From: Patiria pectinifera
Lineage: Eukaryota; Echinodermata; Asteroidea; Valvatida; Asterinidae
DNA length: 64,000 bases
Reading direction: 5' to 3'
Assembly: GCA_029964075.1 (NCBI GenBank)
Contig: CM057150.1
Coordinates: 6,292,900-6,356,899 of the forward strand
Shown here one piece after another: positions 10,701 through 21,790 of this stretch. A program made the translations under genes and the position numbers. How positions within the stretch are numbered: the first letter of the stretch is position 1; every line of letters starts with the position of its first letter. A model generated the notes under the pieces. The model was not told where the DNA came from. It ran no database searches and was given only the letters and a program-made list of their open reading frames with translations.

Positions 10701-11718
10701 CCGTCACCGAAACCACGAAGTAACACCCATCTACATACCAGTAAAAACTAGCAATTGGAGAAAACGGCAACTAAAGTTGAACGCCTTCTAAAACAACACT
10801 TTGCGTCAAAACGACAGAGTATTTTCAGTTGGGTTTCTCGTTGTGGACACTTGATGAATTGAATTTATCAAATCTGCTGTTTTTCACCCGTTTGTAATAA
10901 ACAATAAATAAGAGAAAAAAGATGAGTGTTAGGCCGGAAAAAAAATTAGTCGGTCTCTGGTCAGCGCGCGCGTCGATTTTAATCATGCGCGTCGATCTTT
11001 TTTTTTTTTCAAAATGTTCCGCGGTAGCTCCAACAGCGCCCTCTATTTCCGCACCTGCTCATTTTTTTTTTACCAAAGAGCACCAAGGAATGGGAAATTG
11101 CACCAAGGCAAATGATCGAAAGCACCAAGGCAAATTATGGAGGACACCAATGTACACGAGGACACCAAAAAAGCAAAATAGTACCCCACCTTGTCTGTAC
11201 AATCCAAGCTTGAAGAAAAAAAGAAAAAAAAACCGCGTGGCCGCGTCAATTCCGGAACTTTGGTCTGACCAGAGACCGAATATTTTTTTTTGTTGGCCTT
11301 AGTTCGTGAAACCGAAAAAGCTGCGAAACTGTAAATTTTCGTTTTCACGAAGTAACACTCTTCAATGTATTTAACACGAGGAAAGTGCAACTTCATGTCA
11401 GCGCGCGCGCTCATACAACTTATTACAAGAAGAGTGTTACTTCGTGAAAACGTTTTTGCTCACTTATGAGCAGAGTGCGCGCCATGCATTGCAATGGTAA
11501 ATAGAACTTGAGTGTTACTTCGTGAAAACGAAAATTGTCACTTTTGCGGAAAAGTTGCCATGGATTCTTAGCGTAATTATTAAAGTAAAGCTCTTGAAGC
11601 TTTGAAACTTCGTGCAATGGTAGGCCTTGATGAATAATGTTTAAAAATCCAAAAAACTGAAAATCGAAAAAATATGCTTTAACACGGTAGAGTGTTACTT
11701 CGTGGTGTCGGTGACGAC
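10701..11718. repeat. 1 kb element with GAGTGTTACTTCGTG termini and internal copies
   Basis: The left end CCGTCACCGAAACCACGAAG (10701) and the right end CTTCGTGGTGTCGGTGACGAC (ending about 11719) are inverted. The 15-base core GAGTGTTACTTCGTG or its complement also occurs inside, near 11346, 11422 and 11511. A separate element is nested at 10931-11301. No protein is encoded. Confidence 0.6.
10931..11301. repeat. MITE with AGGCCGGAAAAAAAA/GGTCTCTGGTCAG ends
   Basis: The left end (AGGCCGGAAAAAAAATTAGT, then CGGTCTCTGGTCAG) and the right end (CTGACCAGAGACCGAATA, then TTTTTGTTGGCCTTAG) are inverted copies, spanning about 370 bases. A decayed right end lies near 6505-6615. The region between contains CAGCGCGCGCG and ACCAAAG/CACCAAGG repeats and no gene. 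Confidence 0.7.
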
Positions 11719-11994
11719 TCGACGTACCAAAAAGGTTTGTGCATATACCTTAATGATCTAGCTACAAAGGACCAGTTCCCAGCGAGGCCATCATTGAGAC
11801 TTTTGACGTCTCATCTTTGTACACTAACTTCCAATATGAGGAAGGTATTCGTTCTTACTCCTCGGCCCTGGCCAACACCGGACACACCATTCCTAGGTCA
11901 ACACAATCTCCACGTTCATGAAACAGCAAGGTGTATTCGCATGGCCCCTCCTTTACATGCCTCTTCATGGGTGACCTCGAAGAACGCATAGAGC

Positions 11995-12565
11995 TAGTCC
12001 GAATCGTCAATAAGGTTCGATAATCCGAATAGATGATAATGTTCGATAGTCCGAATATACGGTAGGGTTCGATAGTCCGAATTGACATTAAGGTTCGATA
12101 GTCCGAATTGAGAATTCCATAGTCCGAATGGGCAATATGGATCGTCATTCTGACACTTCGGACTATCGGACCTTACTATTGATTTGGGACTATCGGACCT
12201 TATTGTCGATTCGAACTATCGGACCTTATGGTCGATTCGGACTATCGGACCTTATAGTCTTTTCGGACTATCGAACCTTACTGTCAAATCGGAATAATGA
12301 ACCTTCGGGCTATTGAACCTTATTTTCATTTCGGACTTTTTAACCTTCGGACTGATTAACCTTATTCTAAATTCGGACTACCGAACCTTCAGATAAATGA
12401 ACCTTCGGACTAATGAACCTTCGGATTAACGAACTTTCGGACTTTTTGTATCAAATGTTCGGATTAACAAACCTTATTTCATTTTCGGACTAACGAACGC
12501 CCTCTTCTGGAAATTTTGTGCGTTCGGACAATTGAACCTTCGGACTAAAGAACCTTCGGACTTCG
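11995..12565. repeat. Dyad TCCGAA repeat array, copy 2
   Basis: The same dyad as at 7597-8187: the left half reads GATAGTCCGAAT, the right half ATTCGGACTATCGGACC. The flanks are not shared with the 7226/17089 unit, so this copy moved separately or its flanks have decayed. Bases 11719-11994 show nothing recognisable. Confidence 0.8.
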
Positions 12566-14567
12566 GCAGTGTCGGCTTGCAGAGAAAATCCGCACGGCGA
12601 AGAAACCCATTATTCAGTGCGTTCAATTACTTCTCCCGCACTTACTCGTTCAAGCGCGACAGCGTTCGGTTTACCTCTCACGTGACTTCTCGCGCTTACT
12701 CGAGCCTGGCCCTAGAGACCGACTCGCCAAGCCAGTTAGTTGGGTCAGTATCCCATAAGGCCATGCAATAAACATGGCTGCCAACGTGACGTCCGGCGGG
12801 CGCCTCAGGCCGTGTGCTTCCAGAGCTACACTACGTCTATTGTCAGCCCGTCCCCGCGTATTTCCAACGGGCGCAACCCAGACCTAGCTCTAGACAGTTG
12901 ATTCGGATGCACCCTCAGTGTCATGTCAAAGTTCAACTTTTCAGCTCTTGCACGAAACTTTACCCGAAACCGTTTGTTTATTTAGCTCCACTGCGCGTGT
13001 CTTGTCATCACGCGAGGAGCAGGCGCGAGTAAGCTGGGTGAAGTAATCGAACGCACTCATTGTTCGGCGAAATCCGGGACAGGCTGATGAGCTTCACAGA
13101 TTCTTGTGAAGAAAGTGGGGTGGCATGCTGGGTAATTATATCATGACCTATGTATAAAGACATCTGGCTGCAGCTGTTTAAGACCGCAGTTAGCCAATGC
13201 GCGCAAATACTATCCGAAAACTTTGCATACACTCCATACCGGACCATGTGGACTAATTTTGAGCGTCGCATAATACCGGTATGCAATTTGACCCTACGTG
13301 AATTCGAAACGGAATCTGAGCATGTGACGGGAATTGAATTTTTTTTTAAACAGATAAGTTTTACAGATTTTCCTGCATTATAACGCTTTTCAACGAAAAA
13401 AAAAGATATTTATGAATGGGAATAAAAGAGTGATCGACCCAGTCTTAACGGCCGTTTAAAACCTTGCAGGGTCATGACCGTGATGACTTGCAGGTCACAG
13501 GTCACAACAAATCTATCCAATCTGAGTGTAAATTCATCAGCCTGTCCCAGCGTCCTGTTTGCATGGCGGGGGATACGAGCGAACCGAGGCCACTGCACGG
13601 AGTCTTGCAGCGTGGTGCCGGTGTACAAGCATTACATGCACTTCGTGGACTTCCAAACAAAAGAGGTCCCATAAACCAGGTAGCAGCGACGTTGTGTGGA
13701 CTTGCCCACGTCCACACAGTCTACCCCCTCTCTGGAAAACAGGTTCAGAGGCAATTGTGGGTGAGGTTTGTCATGGCAAAACGAAGAGAAACACTAAAGG
13801 GAATCATATAAAAAAAATTGGGTTGAAAGAGTTTCCACGGTGTGAGTAAAAAAAAATTATTTCACAGGCTTTTCTTAACTACAGGAAAACAAAGGAATGT
13901 CCACACTACGTATGTGCCCTCGCGTGTAAACATTGGTGGTCTATCTGGTGTCAGACTGCCGGTTAGATAATTGTTGTATAGAAGTTCTTCAGGCATTATA
14001 TTTTATAGAGGTTTTAAGTTGTGTCAGATCTGTAAATAAACAAGCCATAATCTTTCAGAATCAAGATTGCGGTCCCTGAGAGTTTATTTCAGAGTACTTC
14101 GGATCAGAAACCATGCAGTCGGCGGTGGTTTCCCAAATCCAAAATCGAGCACACACCCTGGGGCCTTTGGATTGCTGGAGCACTCTCCAGGGTCTAAGGT
14201 ACAATTTTGGACTGGGAAATCCACGTGCGTTCGCCCCAGACGGTATTCGTGGGGCTAGGCTCTAGAGTCGAATTCGACTCCCAGGAAAAAATCGCCACAG
14301 TATATGTACATACATGTGTATATACGGTACCTTATGCGATCCCTTTTCTTGTAAAACGCGCGTGGGCTTGAGCAGCTTAGGTTGGTTGGTTGGTGGGTGG
14401 GTTGATTGGTGGACATTTCACTCGGCCATATTATTGTTTTCATGCAGCTTATTACAGCTTTGCATTCGAAGACCAGACTCGTTTTGCAAACATTGATGGA
14501 CGTGCGTCTAATTTGCATATTTTTTTATTAAATGGTAAATTTGTTTCAATGTATTATTTACCCATAG
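12566..14567. other. Intergenic, no gene recognised
   Basis: No exon with known domain was found. The stretch 13075-13200 (containing GATGAGCTTCACAGATTC and ATGTATAAAGACATCTGGCT) recurs inverted at about 32205-32305, and CCCAGCGTCCTGTTTGCA near 13547 recurs near 32312, indicating a dispersed repeat. A GGTT/GGTG microsatellite lies at about 14383-14412. Confidence 0.45.
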
Positions 14568-14624
14568 ACCTGCCGCAAAGATCGCAAAGGATCCGGAATT
14601 ACACCCTCCAAATACATTTACAAG
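14568..14624 (+). other. 5' leader exon of GPCR copy 1
   Basis: A 57-base block with acceptor TTACCCATAG before it and donor CAAG/GTGAGA after it. The same block, similarly bounded, lies at 35754-35808 and 59279-59333 upstream of the other receptor copies, always 190-710 bases before the coding exon. It is inferred to be an exon spliced to the coding exon, whose acceptor (TTTTACAG) ends at 14814. Confidence 0.65.
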
Positions 14625-14837
14625 GTGAGATATAACACGTCACTTGAGCACAGGCAGATATCCAGCAACTGCACACATGTATGAAAATAAAAGGAACGAT
14701 ATGACAATTTGACTATCAAGTGGCGTTTATCTCATGAAGGTCTTATTAAACAATCGGATTATTAGAAAAGTAATGGAAGTGACAACCAACTTTAATTCGA
14801 GTTCCATTTTACAGCGTATTTATTGTATCTGAAAGAT

Positions 14838-15743
14838 ATGGCTGTAAGTCTCTTCACCGTTATGCAGTATTGCATTAGCGGTATCAGTGCACTGGCAATG
14901 TTCGAAAATCTCCTTGCGATTGCAGTGTTTGCTGGGACCAAAAAGCTCCGCATCAAGTACTACGCCTTCGTGTTCAACCTGACGTTGGCCGACTTGCTCT
15001 TCTCCGTCTGCACCATACCATATCCGTGGCTGCATTCATCAAAAGTTCTCGAAGGCATTCTTACCGGAATTTCCATAGTCTCCGTTATGACTATTCTGGC
15101 CGTTGCTGTCAATCGTTACCTGGCCCTGTCCCTTATGTCACCGCCTCGCTACGATTCACTGGTGACAGGGTATCGTCTGATCGGAATTTGTATCCTTTTT
15201 TGGTGTTCAAGTCTCGCCTATGGCTTAGTGATGTATAATGCTGTCCCATGGGAGGTTTTGCATGGGGTACACGACTTTGGAGGTTCTCTGGCAGGATACA
15301 TCGTGTGGGTTTTCACCGCTCTTGTTTATTACTTGGCTTTCCGTAAGATCAAGCATTACACTCCACCTCTTGCATCCGCGGCAGGCATCAGTGCCAACGA
15401 GGAGCAACATGAAACCCGAGTCCAGCAGACTCGTCGTTTACTGATCATGTTTGTTCTCATTCTGGTGGTGTCATTTGTTTCTTGGGCTCCTACTTTCGCT
15501 CTAAGGATTTTTGCCTTCTTTAATGTATCTCTCTGGCAAGATAAAACCTTTCTGGCCTGGGCTTGGGGGTGTTACCTGCTGTATACTCTCTCTGTCGTGA
15601 TCAATCCGTTCATATACTGGTGGCGATTGGATGGTTTCAGAGAGGGGTTTTATGCCATGTTCTGTCGTTGTGTAGTTAAGGAAAAACCTAACGAAACCGT
15701 AGTTGACCTGACTACTAATGTGAATACAGAAACCGGTTTGTAA
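14838..15743 (+). CDS. Class A GPCR, MECA-like, copy 1
   Basis: The product is a seven-transmembrane plasma-membrane receptor of 301 residues in one exon, with a very short N-terminus. The start is ATG 14838, aligned with the starts of copies 2 and 3; a splice acceptor ends at 14814. Seen: Glu-Asn in TM1 (FENLLAIAVF, about residues 22-31), LADLL in TM2, NRYLALS at the end of TM3 in place of DRY, no proline in TM5, SWAP in TM6 in place of CWxP, NPFIY in TM7 and a Cys pair (MFCRC) after TM7 that could be palmitoylated. There is no cysteine at the top of TM3 or in ECL2. Glu-Asn in TM1, the missing disulphide and the missing TM5 proline are known traits of melanocortin, EDG and cannabinoid receptors. 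The ligand is unknown. The tail ends ETGL, a possible class I PDZ ligand. AATAAA lies at 16005-16010. Confidence 0.88.
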   Translation: MAVSLFTVMQYCISGISALAMFENLLAIAVFAGTKKLRIKYYAFVFNLTLADLLFSVCTIPYPWLHSSKVLEGILTGISIVSVMTILAVAVNRYLALSLMSPPRYDSLVTGYRLIGICILFWCSSLAYGLVMYNAVPWEVLHGVHDFGGSLAGYIVWVFTALVYYLAFRKIKHYTPPLASAAGISANEEQHETRVQQTRRLLIMFVLILVVSFVSWAPTFALRIFAFFNVSLWQDKTFLAWAWGCYLLYTLSVVINPFIYWWRLDGFREGFYAMFCRCVVKEKPNETVVDLTTNVNTETGL

Positions 15744-17088
15744 ACGGAAGAGGTTTAATTATCACAGGCGGATTTTCAAACTCGAGCCAGTCGAAACTCG
15801 AGAATCTGTTAGTGACAACACAAAAGGAACATTTTCTTTTCTGTTTTTAGTTTGTCTTCCGTAAACCTACCTAATATTTGCTTGTCACTAAATTTCGAAG
15901 ATGCGAAACTGTCTTACACTTGTTTTCACTCTAGGTTTAAGTGTATGAATTAACGGGAAATTTCCCAACAACACATATCCACTTTTGTTTTGTATCGGGG
16001 TCTCAATAAACACTTATTAAATTGATCATTTTTAACTCAAGTAAATCTTTTGGTATAATATTGAGGGTAAATACACTCTTAAAAAGTCCACGATAGGCCT
16101 AAGATTCGACCCAGAATCTATATACGACTTGACCAGATACTCTTCGGGGTCAAAGTGAGATTCTAGTTTAAAGAGGACACTTTTCTTGGCCACATAACCC
16201 TTTTTTGCACATAACGTGAGACTTCTCTGGGTTAAATGGCCCCTGAAAGTGAATCAGAGAAATGTTTTTTTTTTAACCGGAAAGTGTCACGTCAAATCTG
16301 ACCCGGATTTGGATCGAATCTACCCCTGGACCTTTAAGTGTGGATGCTTTACGCTTTTACAAATTATTTTAATAATACGTGAAGTATTGAGATGGTATAT
16401 ACATGTATTATAATTTGTTATGTTAATTATTGAGTATTGTTAGTTAAGAAGTTAAAGCGAATGTACAACATTTGCTCTTGCTGCAATTTTCAGTAGTAAG
16501 TGGATTTGGGGATTAGAATGTTATAGCAAATATTGTTAAACTGACAGGTTTCCCGTTTTTGGCTTGAGGATGCTGGAGTCTGGTTGCCTGACCCCACTTA
16601 AGATGAAGCGGGTTTTTTTCGACTTTGGGGATTTGTATACAAGGTCAGATAATCAGTCCTTGTACCCCTTCACAGGTGTGTAATCAATTAGAAAGAAAAT
16701 GTGGAAAAACTAATAATGAAAATTAAGAGCAGTTTTTTTCAGAAATAAAAAAGGTTTCTCCAACGCTGGTCGGCTGACCAGCGTTGGAAAAATACCAGTT
16801 TTCTTAACAAAAAAATGTAGGGACACCAGAAGCCACGATTCGAAAGTCATTCCCTAACAATCTAGTAAGATTTCGTGATAATTTGATCATTTCGTTTTTT
16901 GATGTTTGCAAATGTTGTATCTTCCCTTCCCTTTCAGCGATATTTGTTTGGTTTATTATACCTATAGGTTTGAGGGTATTTTTGGTCTTATCTTACCATT
17001 TGTGGCATCCAGAAGTCACCGCTACAAGATGATTCACCCACTTTGGGTGCAAAATTAGAATTTGTCTTGATTTGGCCAAAATTGTTCT
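15744..17088. repeat. 3' flank of GPCR copy 1, inverted duplicate of 23570-25314
   Basis: It contains the 3' UTR and downstream DNA. AATAAA at 16005-16010 is the likely poly(A) signal. The stretch matches 23570-25314 in reverse orientation; for example CATTTGTGGCATC near 17000 pairs with GATGCCACAAATGG near 23651. A fold-back block with GATTCGACCCAGAATC and GGATTTGGATCGAATC lies at 16090-16340. A perfect short hairpin (CCAACGCTGGTCGG..GACCAGCGTTGG) is at 16761-16788. Confidence 0.7.
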
Positions 17089-19290
17089 GTTTTCAGAGGA
17101 CGTTCAGAGCAAACTTTCGATACAGTACGAGTTTTTGCAGTGACAATTTGTGTTGGTAAATTCGACCGAGTTGTGTGAGTTCAAGTCAAGCCAGAAGCCC
17201 TTGGTCTAGAGACGTGGACTGAAGTGAGTAATTCTTTAGTTCGGAGTGGTACTTCGGTAAAGTCTTTGGAGTCGTACTCCGCTTTTAGTTAGCGCGTTTG
17301 TAGTAGAATTGGTCGCCGTGGTTTCCCCATTGCCCAGGCCATAGTGCACGCTGATCGTACTGTTTCGTTTAATTATAGAGACTTGGTAATTATAAGGCAG
17401 TGTGGTAGAAACTTGGTTCGCGTGGTGAGGAATTGAGTGCGTGCATTGGTTACAGCCCGATAGTCCGAAGGTTCGTTAGTCCGAAGGTTCAATAGTCTGA
17501 AGGTTCGAAAACCCGAAGTTTCAATCGAAGGGCCTATAAGTCCGAAAATAGAAAAAAAGGTTAATTAATCCGAAGGTTGGATAGTCCGAATAGACGATAG
17601 GGCTCTATAGTCCGAATCGGCAATAAGTTTCGATAATCCGAATAGATGATAAGGTTCGATAGTCCGAATATACGGTAGGGTTCGATAGTCCGGATTGACA
17701 TTAAGGTTCGATAGTCCGAATTGAGAATTCCATAGTCCGAATGGGCAATACGGTTCGTCCCTCTAACACTTCGGACTATCGGACCTTACTGTTGATTCGG
17801 GACTATCGGACCTTATGGTCGATTCGGACTATCGGACCTTATGGGCTTTTCGGATTATCGAACATTTTTGTCAAATCTGAATAATGAACCTTCGGACTAT
17901 TGAGCCTTGTTTTCATTTCGGACTGTTTAACCTTCGGACTGATTAACCTTATTCTAAATTCGGACCACCGAACCTTCGGATAAATGAACCTTCGGACTAG
18001 AGAACCTTCGGATTAACGAATTGTTGTTGTTTGTTGGTTAGTTGGGTTGTTTGTTTGCTTTTGTTTGTTCGTTTGTGTGTCCGTTACATTTCTTCTGTTC
18101 TGTAACTTGTACATGTATATGTTGTACTTATTTACTCTCATACTTCAAATGTATACCCCGGTATTGTTCATTAAACTCCAAGGCATTCCCCTTACAAGCT
18201 TCGGCTTTTTGCATTTATGCCTCAAACTATTTATAAAACTTCATATAATTAATACAGTGTTTGTATGATTTGGAAATAAATGTTGCATCGAATTGAATTG
18301 GATTGAATTGAATCTTAAAGGCTGTGGAGCTAAATCCACTCACGACACTTATTACCGGATCTGCGTACTGGCTAAGGAACAACCTTTATGTCATGCAAAC
18401 GCGGCGTCTAGAAGGAGGCCGTGGACATCTTGCACTGCACCCGATTTCACGAAACTCATCGTAACTTGCGATGCATCGCAGCGCTGCGACGCATCGTATC
18501 CATACGACGCGTCGCATCCTGCTGGCCGGTAGTAACGATCCTCCACTACACGGTGCAAGGATTAAGGTGCACCCTAAATTAAACTGTTCGCAAATTGAAC
18601 TTGACGGTGAACCCTCGGGTTGTAGTTTTTATGTTCCGAGATATCCAAGTGTGAAATGTTGTACCCAAATTGACTGTTGTATAAATGATCATAGGAACAA
18701 TGATCTTTGTGAGACCAAATATTTGATTTTGAAGCTTGTGACACATTTGTTGTAGCCTATTTTTTGCTATTGGCGGTTGCCGTGTGCTGACTGTGCTGTC
18801 TGAAAATTACGTTTATACACCCTTCCCACTGAAGGACTTCTTGTGTATTCGGTAAACACTGCGAATAAGTACTAGATCTGTGTACATTTGGACTTTATTT
18901 GTGATTATGTGAGATCGAGAGCCGGGGTACAACCAAACTGGAGGAATCCTGACCTAAGATTCGTCAGAATATGCCTAGGAATTAGACATTTCTCTGCGTT
19001 CTGTGAACCAAACTGAAACTGCAATAAGATGATGCAATAAAGGCTACGTGCATTTGTTGGTAATGCAATATTATGCACGTGTTTTTGTCTTGAAAGAGCA
19101 ATCTGGAGCCTGCATCGATCGTTATGGCTGTTTGTAAATTCAAATGTTTGCAAAAAATTGCATTTGGCCTTTAATTACCAGGTGCAGTGCAATGCAAATT
19201 TAAATGTTTGCAAGGAAAGTGCATTTGGCCTTAAATTACCATTTGAAATTCGGCATAATGTTTGCAATATTGTCATGATTTTATTCATGA
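17089..19290. repeat. 2.8 kb duplicated unit, copy 2 (internally deleted)
   Basis: It repeats 7226-10029 in the same orientation, lacking the segment equivalent to 8694-9265. It carries its own TCCGAA dyad array (17458-18023), LINE-like tail (18030-18320) and end region. Both junctions are abrupt: sequence left of 17089 matches GPCR 3' flank and sequence right of 19290 is the TGACCT repeat block. Confidence 0.85.
17458..18023. repeat. Dyad TCCGAA repeat array, copy 3
   Basis: This is the array inside duplicate unit 2. It follows copy 1 unit by unit with a few lost units in the right half (one TCGGACC-type unit is missing near 17820). Confidence 0.8.
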
Positions 19291-20950
19291 TAGTGGTGCG
19301 GCATAGGGACAAAATTATGCATTTTGTGATAAAGCATGCAACCGTGCATGTTGGTTCTTCATGCCATGCCGAAATGTTATAGATATGGAAGCATTTCATA
19401 TCTAACCCCTGGTGACCTTTGAATACTCTGTTTATACCTATTGTTCTTGAAAATATCACTTTCCTATGACCTAAGTCTTTGTATAGTCTTCATACAATGT
19501 AAATCATGACCAAATGCGAAAAAAATTCAAAATTGACCGTTGATGACCTTCCAGAGGTCAATGACCTATGTATTTACTGCACTCACTGTATTTATAGTTA
19601 TTTATACGATATACCCTTTAAACCCCCATTTTTTTTTCAAGCCCCAAGTTAAGTGGCTCATGCTATGAAAAGAATTTTATATGTAGGGAATCACATATCT
19701 GACCTCTGATGGCCTTCAAGGGATCAGTGAATTTTGCGTATCCTATTTATAGGTATTAAGATGATAAACTATTCAAAACACCACTTTTTTATTACCCATA
19801 TCTAAATTTTGAGTATTCTGGCCATGATATGAATTTTCAGATATGTAGACATTTCATATTTGACCTCTGATGGCCTTTGCGAGGTCTATGAACTTTGTGT
19901 ACTCTGATTGCCGTCATTTATCATGTTTAATCTTCAAAATGCCATTTTTCATGACTGAAGTCTAATTAGAGCAAAATGAGTGTATTTTAATAATTATTCT
20001 ACAACGTGTCATGAAGTCAGACCCCAAAAGAATTTTTTGCATGACCTCCAATCTCATTTTTCCTATTGATAAGGCCAGACGCAAACGTGAAAGAAAATAT
20101 GCAACACATCGGACAAGCCAGTGACCATTGGTCTTAGTAAAAAGGTTAAAAACGTGGCTATCCAAGTCCAAGGGGATACATCATGGTGTCATAAGTACAC
20201 AAGAGTTAATATTGCTTGACATATACATTTTTTATTAAAAAAACAGACCCACAGATTTCTACTCCAATCTCCATCATATTGCGTCTGGCAATAAAACGAG
20301 GAGAAACGAGGTCAGAGGTCACCTCAAAATTGTTTGTGGGGTCTGAATTTACAACATGGCTGTAAACTAATATGTGCAATATCGTTCTTTGCACTATAGG
20401 CGCTCGGGTCACAAAAAACCGGCGTTTTGGAGTACAATATGATAAATAACGGCAACTAAGATATACAAAGTTCATTGACCTCTCCAAGGGTATCTATACG
20501 TCAAATATGATGTCCCCACATCTGGAAATTCTTTTCATGTTACCAAGAGTCAAGCTTTATACTTGGGTCATAAAAAAGTGGCATGTACAATTACGAAAAT
20601 TGTATTAATACCCATATGTAGGCTATTATTTTACAAAGGTCATGACCTCTCCTAAGGTGACCAGAGGTTGAATATGAAATGACCTATATATGAACATTCT
20701 CTTTACAGCATGAACACCTTTCATTTAGACATGAATCGTGAAAAAAAGATGCGGTTTAAAGAATAAAACTTACAAATGTTGCCATAAACAGGTTTACAAA
20801 GGTCATTGACCTCTCAAAGGTCACCAGAGGTCAGATATGAATTTTGGCTTCTGATTGTTATTTTCATTGCATGAAGACCTATGACATAGACTTGGGTCAT
20901 CGGAAAGTGAACTTTTGAAGAACAAAAGTTAAAAGATATTTAACTTTGCG
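19291..20950. repeat. Degenerate TGACCT/AGGTCA tandem repeats in inverted halves
   Basis: About 19380-19950 holds units of 150-300 bases with CATATCTGACCTCTGATGGCC and TATGAACTTTG. About 20270-20900 holds the same units reversed (TCATTGACCTCTCCAAGG, AGGTCACCAGAGGTCAGATA). The block is dense in AGGTCA half-sites, including a direct pair spaced by one base (20309-20321), a direct pair spaced by four (20818-20833) and inverted pairs at 20637-20648 and 20800-20812. No gene is visible. Confidence 0.6.
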
Positions 20951-21300
20951 TTTTGCGTTGTGAGATATGGCTAAACGGTCCAAAAATTCAAATATTCATA
21001 TACAATCTCATATAATCGTTTACTTCGTTTCGTATAAATAAAAGGAGTAAATGCTTTAGATTTCAAATATGCACTTGTCATTTACAAGGCTGGGTTTGGG
21101 CAACCTAGAAATTATAAAGCAAAAACAAATGATACCATGTTTGTATGAATAAAGCATGACATTTGCTTTTTCTACCACTTTCGAAGCATTTACTCGCATC
21201 TGTATGAATGAAAATTAAGCAAACACTTCTACTAAAAACCATTTGCTCTTGAGTAAATGGCCTGCAAAATGTAAAGCTTTACACGTTTATAGGTTTGCAG
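20951..21300. repeat. Single copy of the right-end AGTAAATG satellite family
   Basis: GAGATATGGCTAAACGGTC (20962) and GAGTAAATGGCCTGCAAAAT (21251) recur at the right end of the window (inverted near 63725, direct near 63148). It is a dispersed relative of the roughly 330 base units at 62550-63560. Confidence 0.6.
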
Positions 21301-21715
21301 AAAATAAAACTATCATAACCGAAACGGAAAGCGGCACCGGGGAGGGTCACGTGCTGGAGGACAGATACAAAAAAAGCGCATCAAACGTGACGAACGCAAT
21401 GCTGTTTACGTGCACAATGCGCTGTGCATCGGCACCCGTGGTCTACATGTGGATTGGGTTTTGATTCCGTGGGTTTTGCCCAGACTTGTTCACCATCACA
21501 CCACAACAGAGACTTACCGGTTTTATAATTCTGCCGTCTGCTATCGAAAGCACCAATTAACAGGGGGCGGCGGAACCGGGGGGATCCCCCATTTTCCCAG
21601 GCCAACAAAAGAGCCCCTCTCGCGAAAACAAATGTGCCCCAATCTCCAGATGAAAAAGCACCCTTCAAACGCACACGCATGAAAGCATACGTAGGCCTAC
21701 GCTACAAATAACATT

Positions 21716-21790
21716 TTGGAATCGAACTCACACCATCGGATTTGTAATCCAATGTAGTATCCATGACACTACAGCAGTGACTCGATCAAT
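21716..21790 (-). repeat. tRNA-derived pseudogene or SINE head
   Basis: On the minus strand a B box (GAGTTCGATTCCA) and an A-box-like CTGTAGTGTCATGGATA are spaced as in a tRNA. An anticodon stem TTGGA/TCCGA with loop TTACAAA can be drawn, but no acceptor stem pairs. It is therefore tRNA-derived and not a functional tRNA. Bases 21791-22800 hold no recognisable gene. Confidence 0.5.

Noticed and set aside
14823..14837. Extension of GPCR copy 1 five codons upstream to a TTG
   Set aside because: The first ATG, 14838, aligns with the starts of copies 2 and 3. TTG is not a usual start in animal genes.
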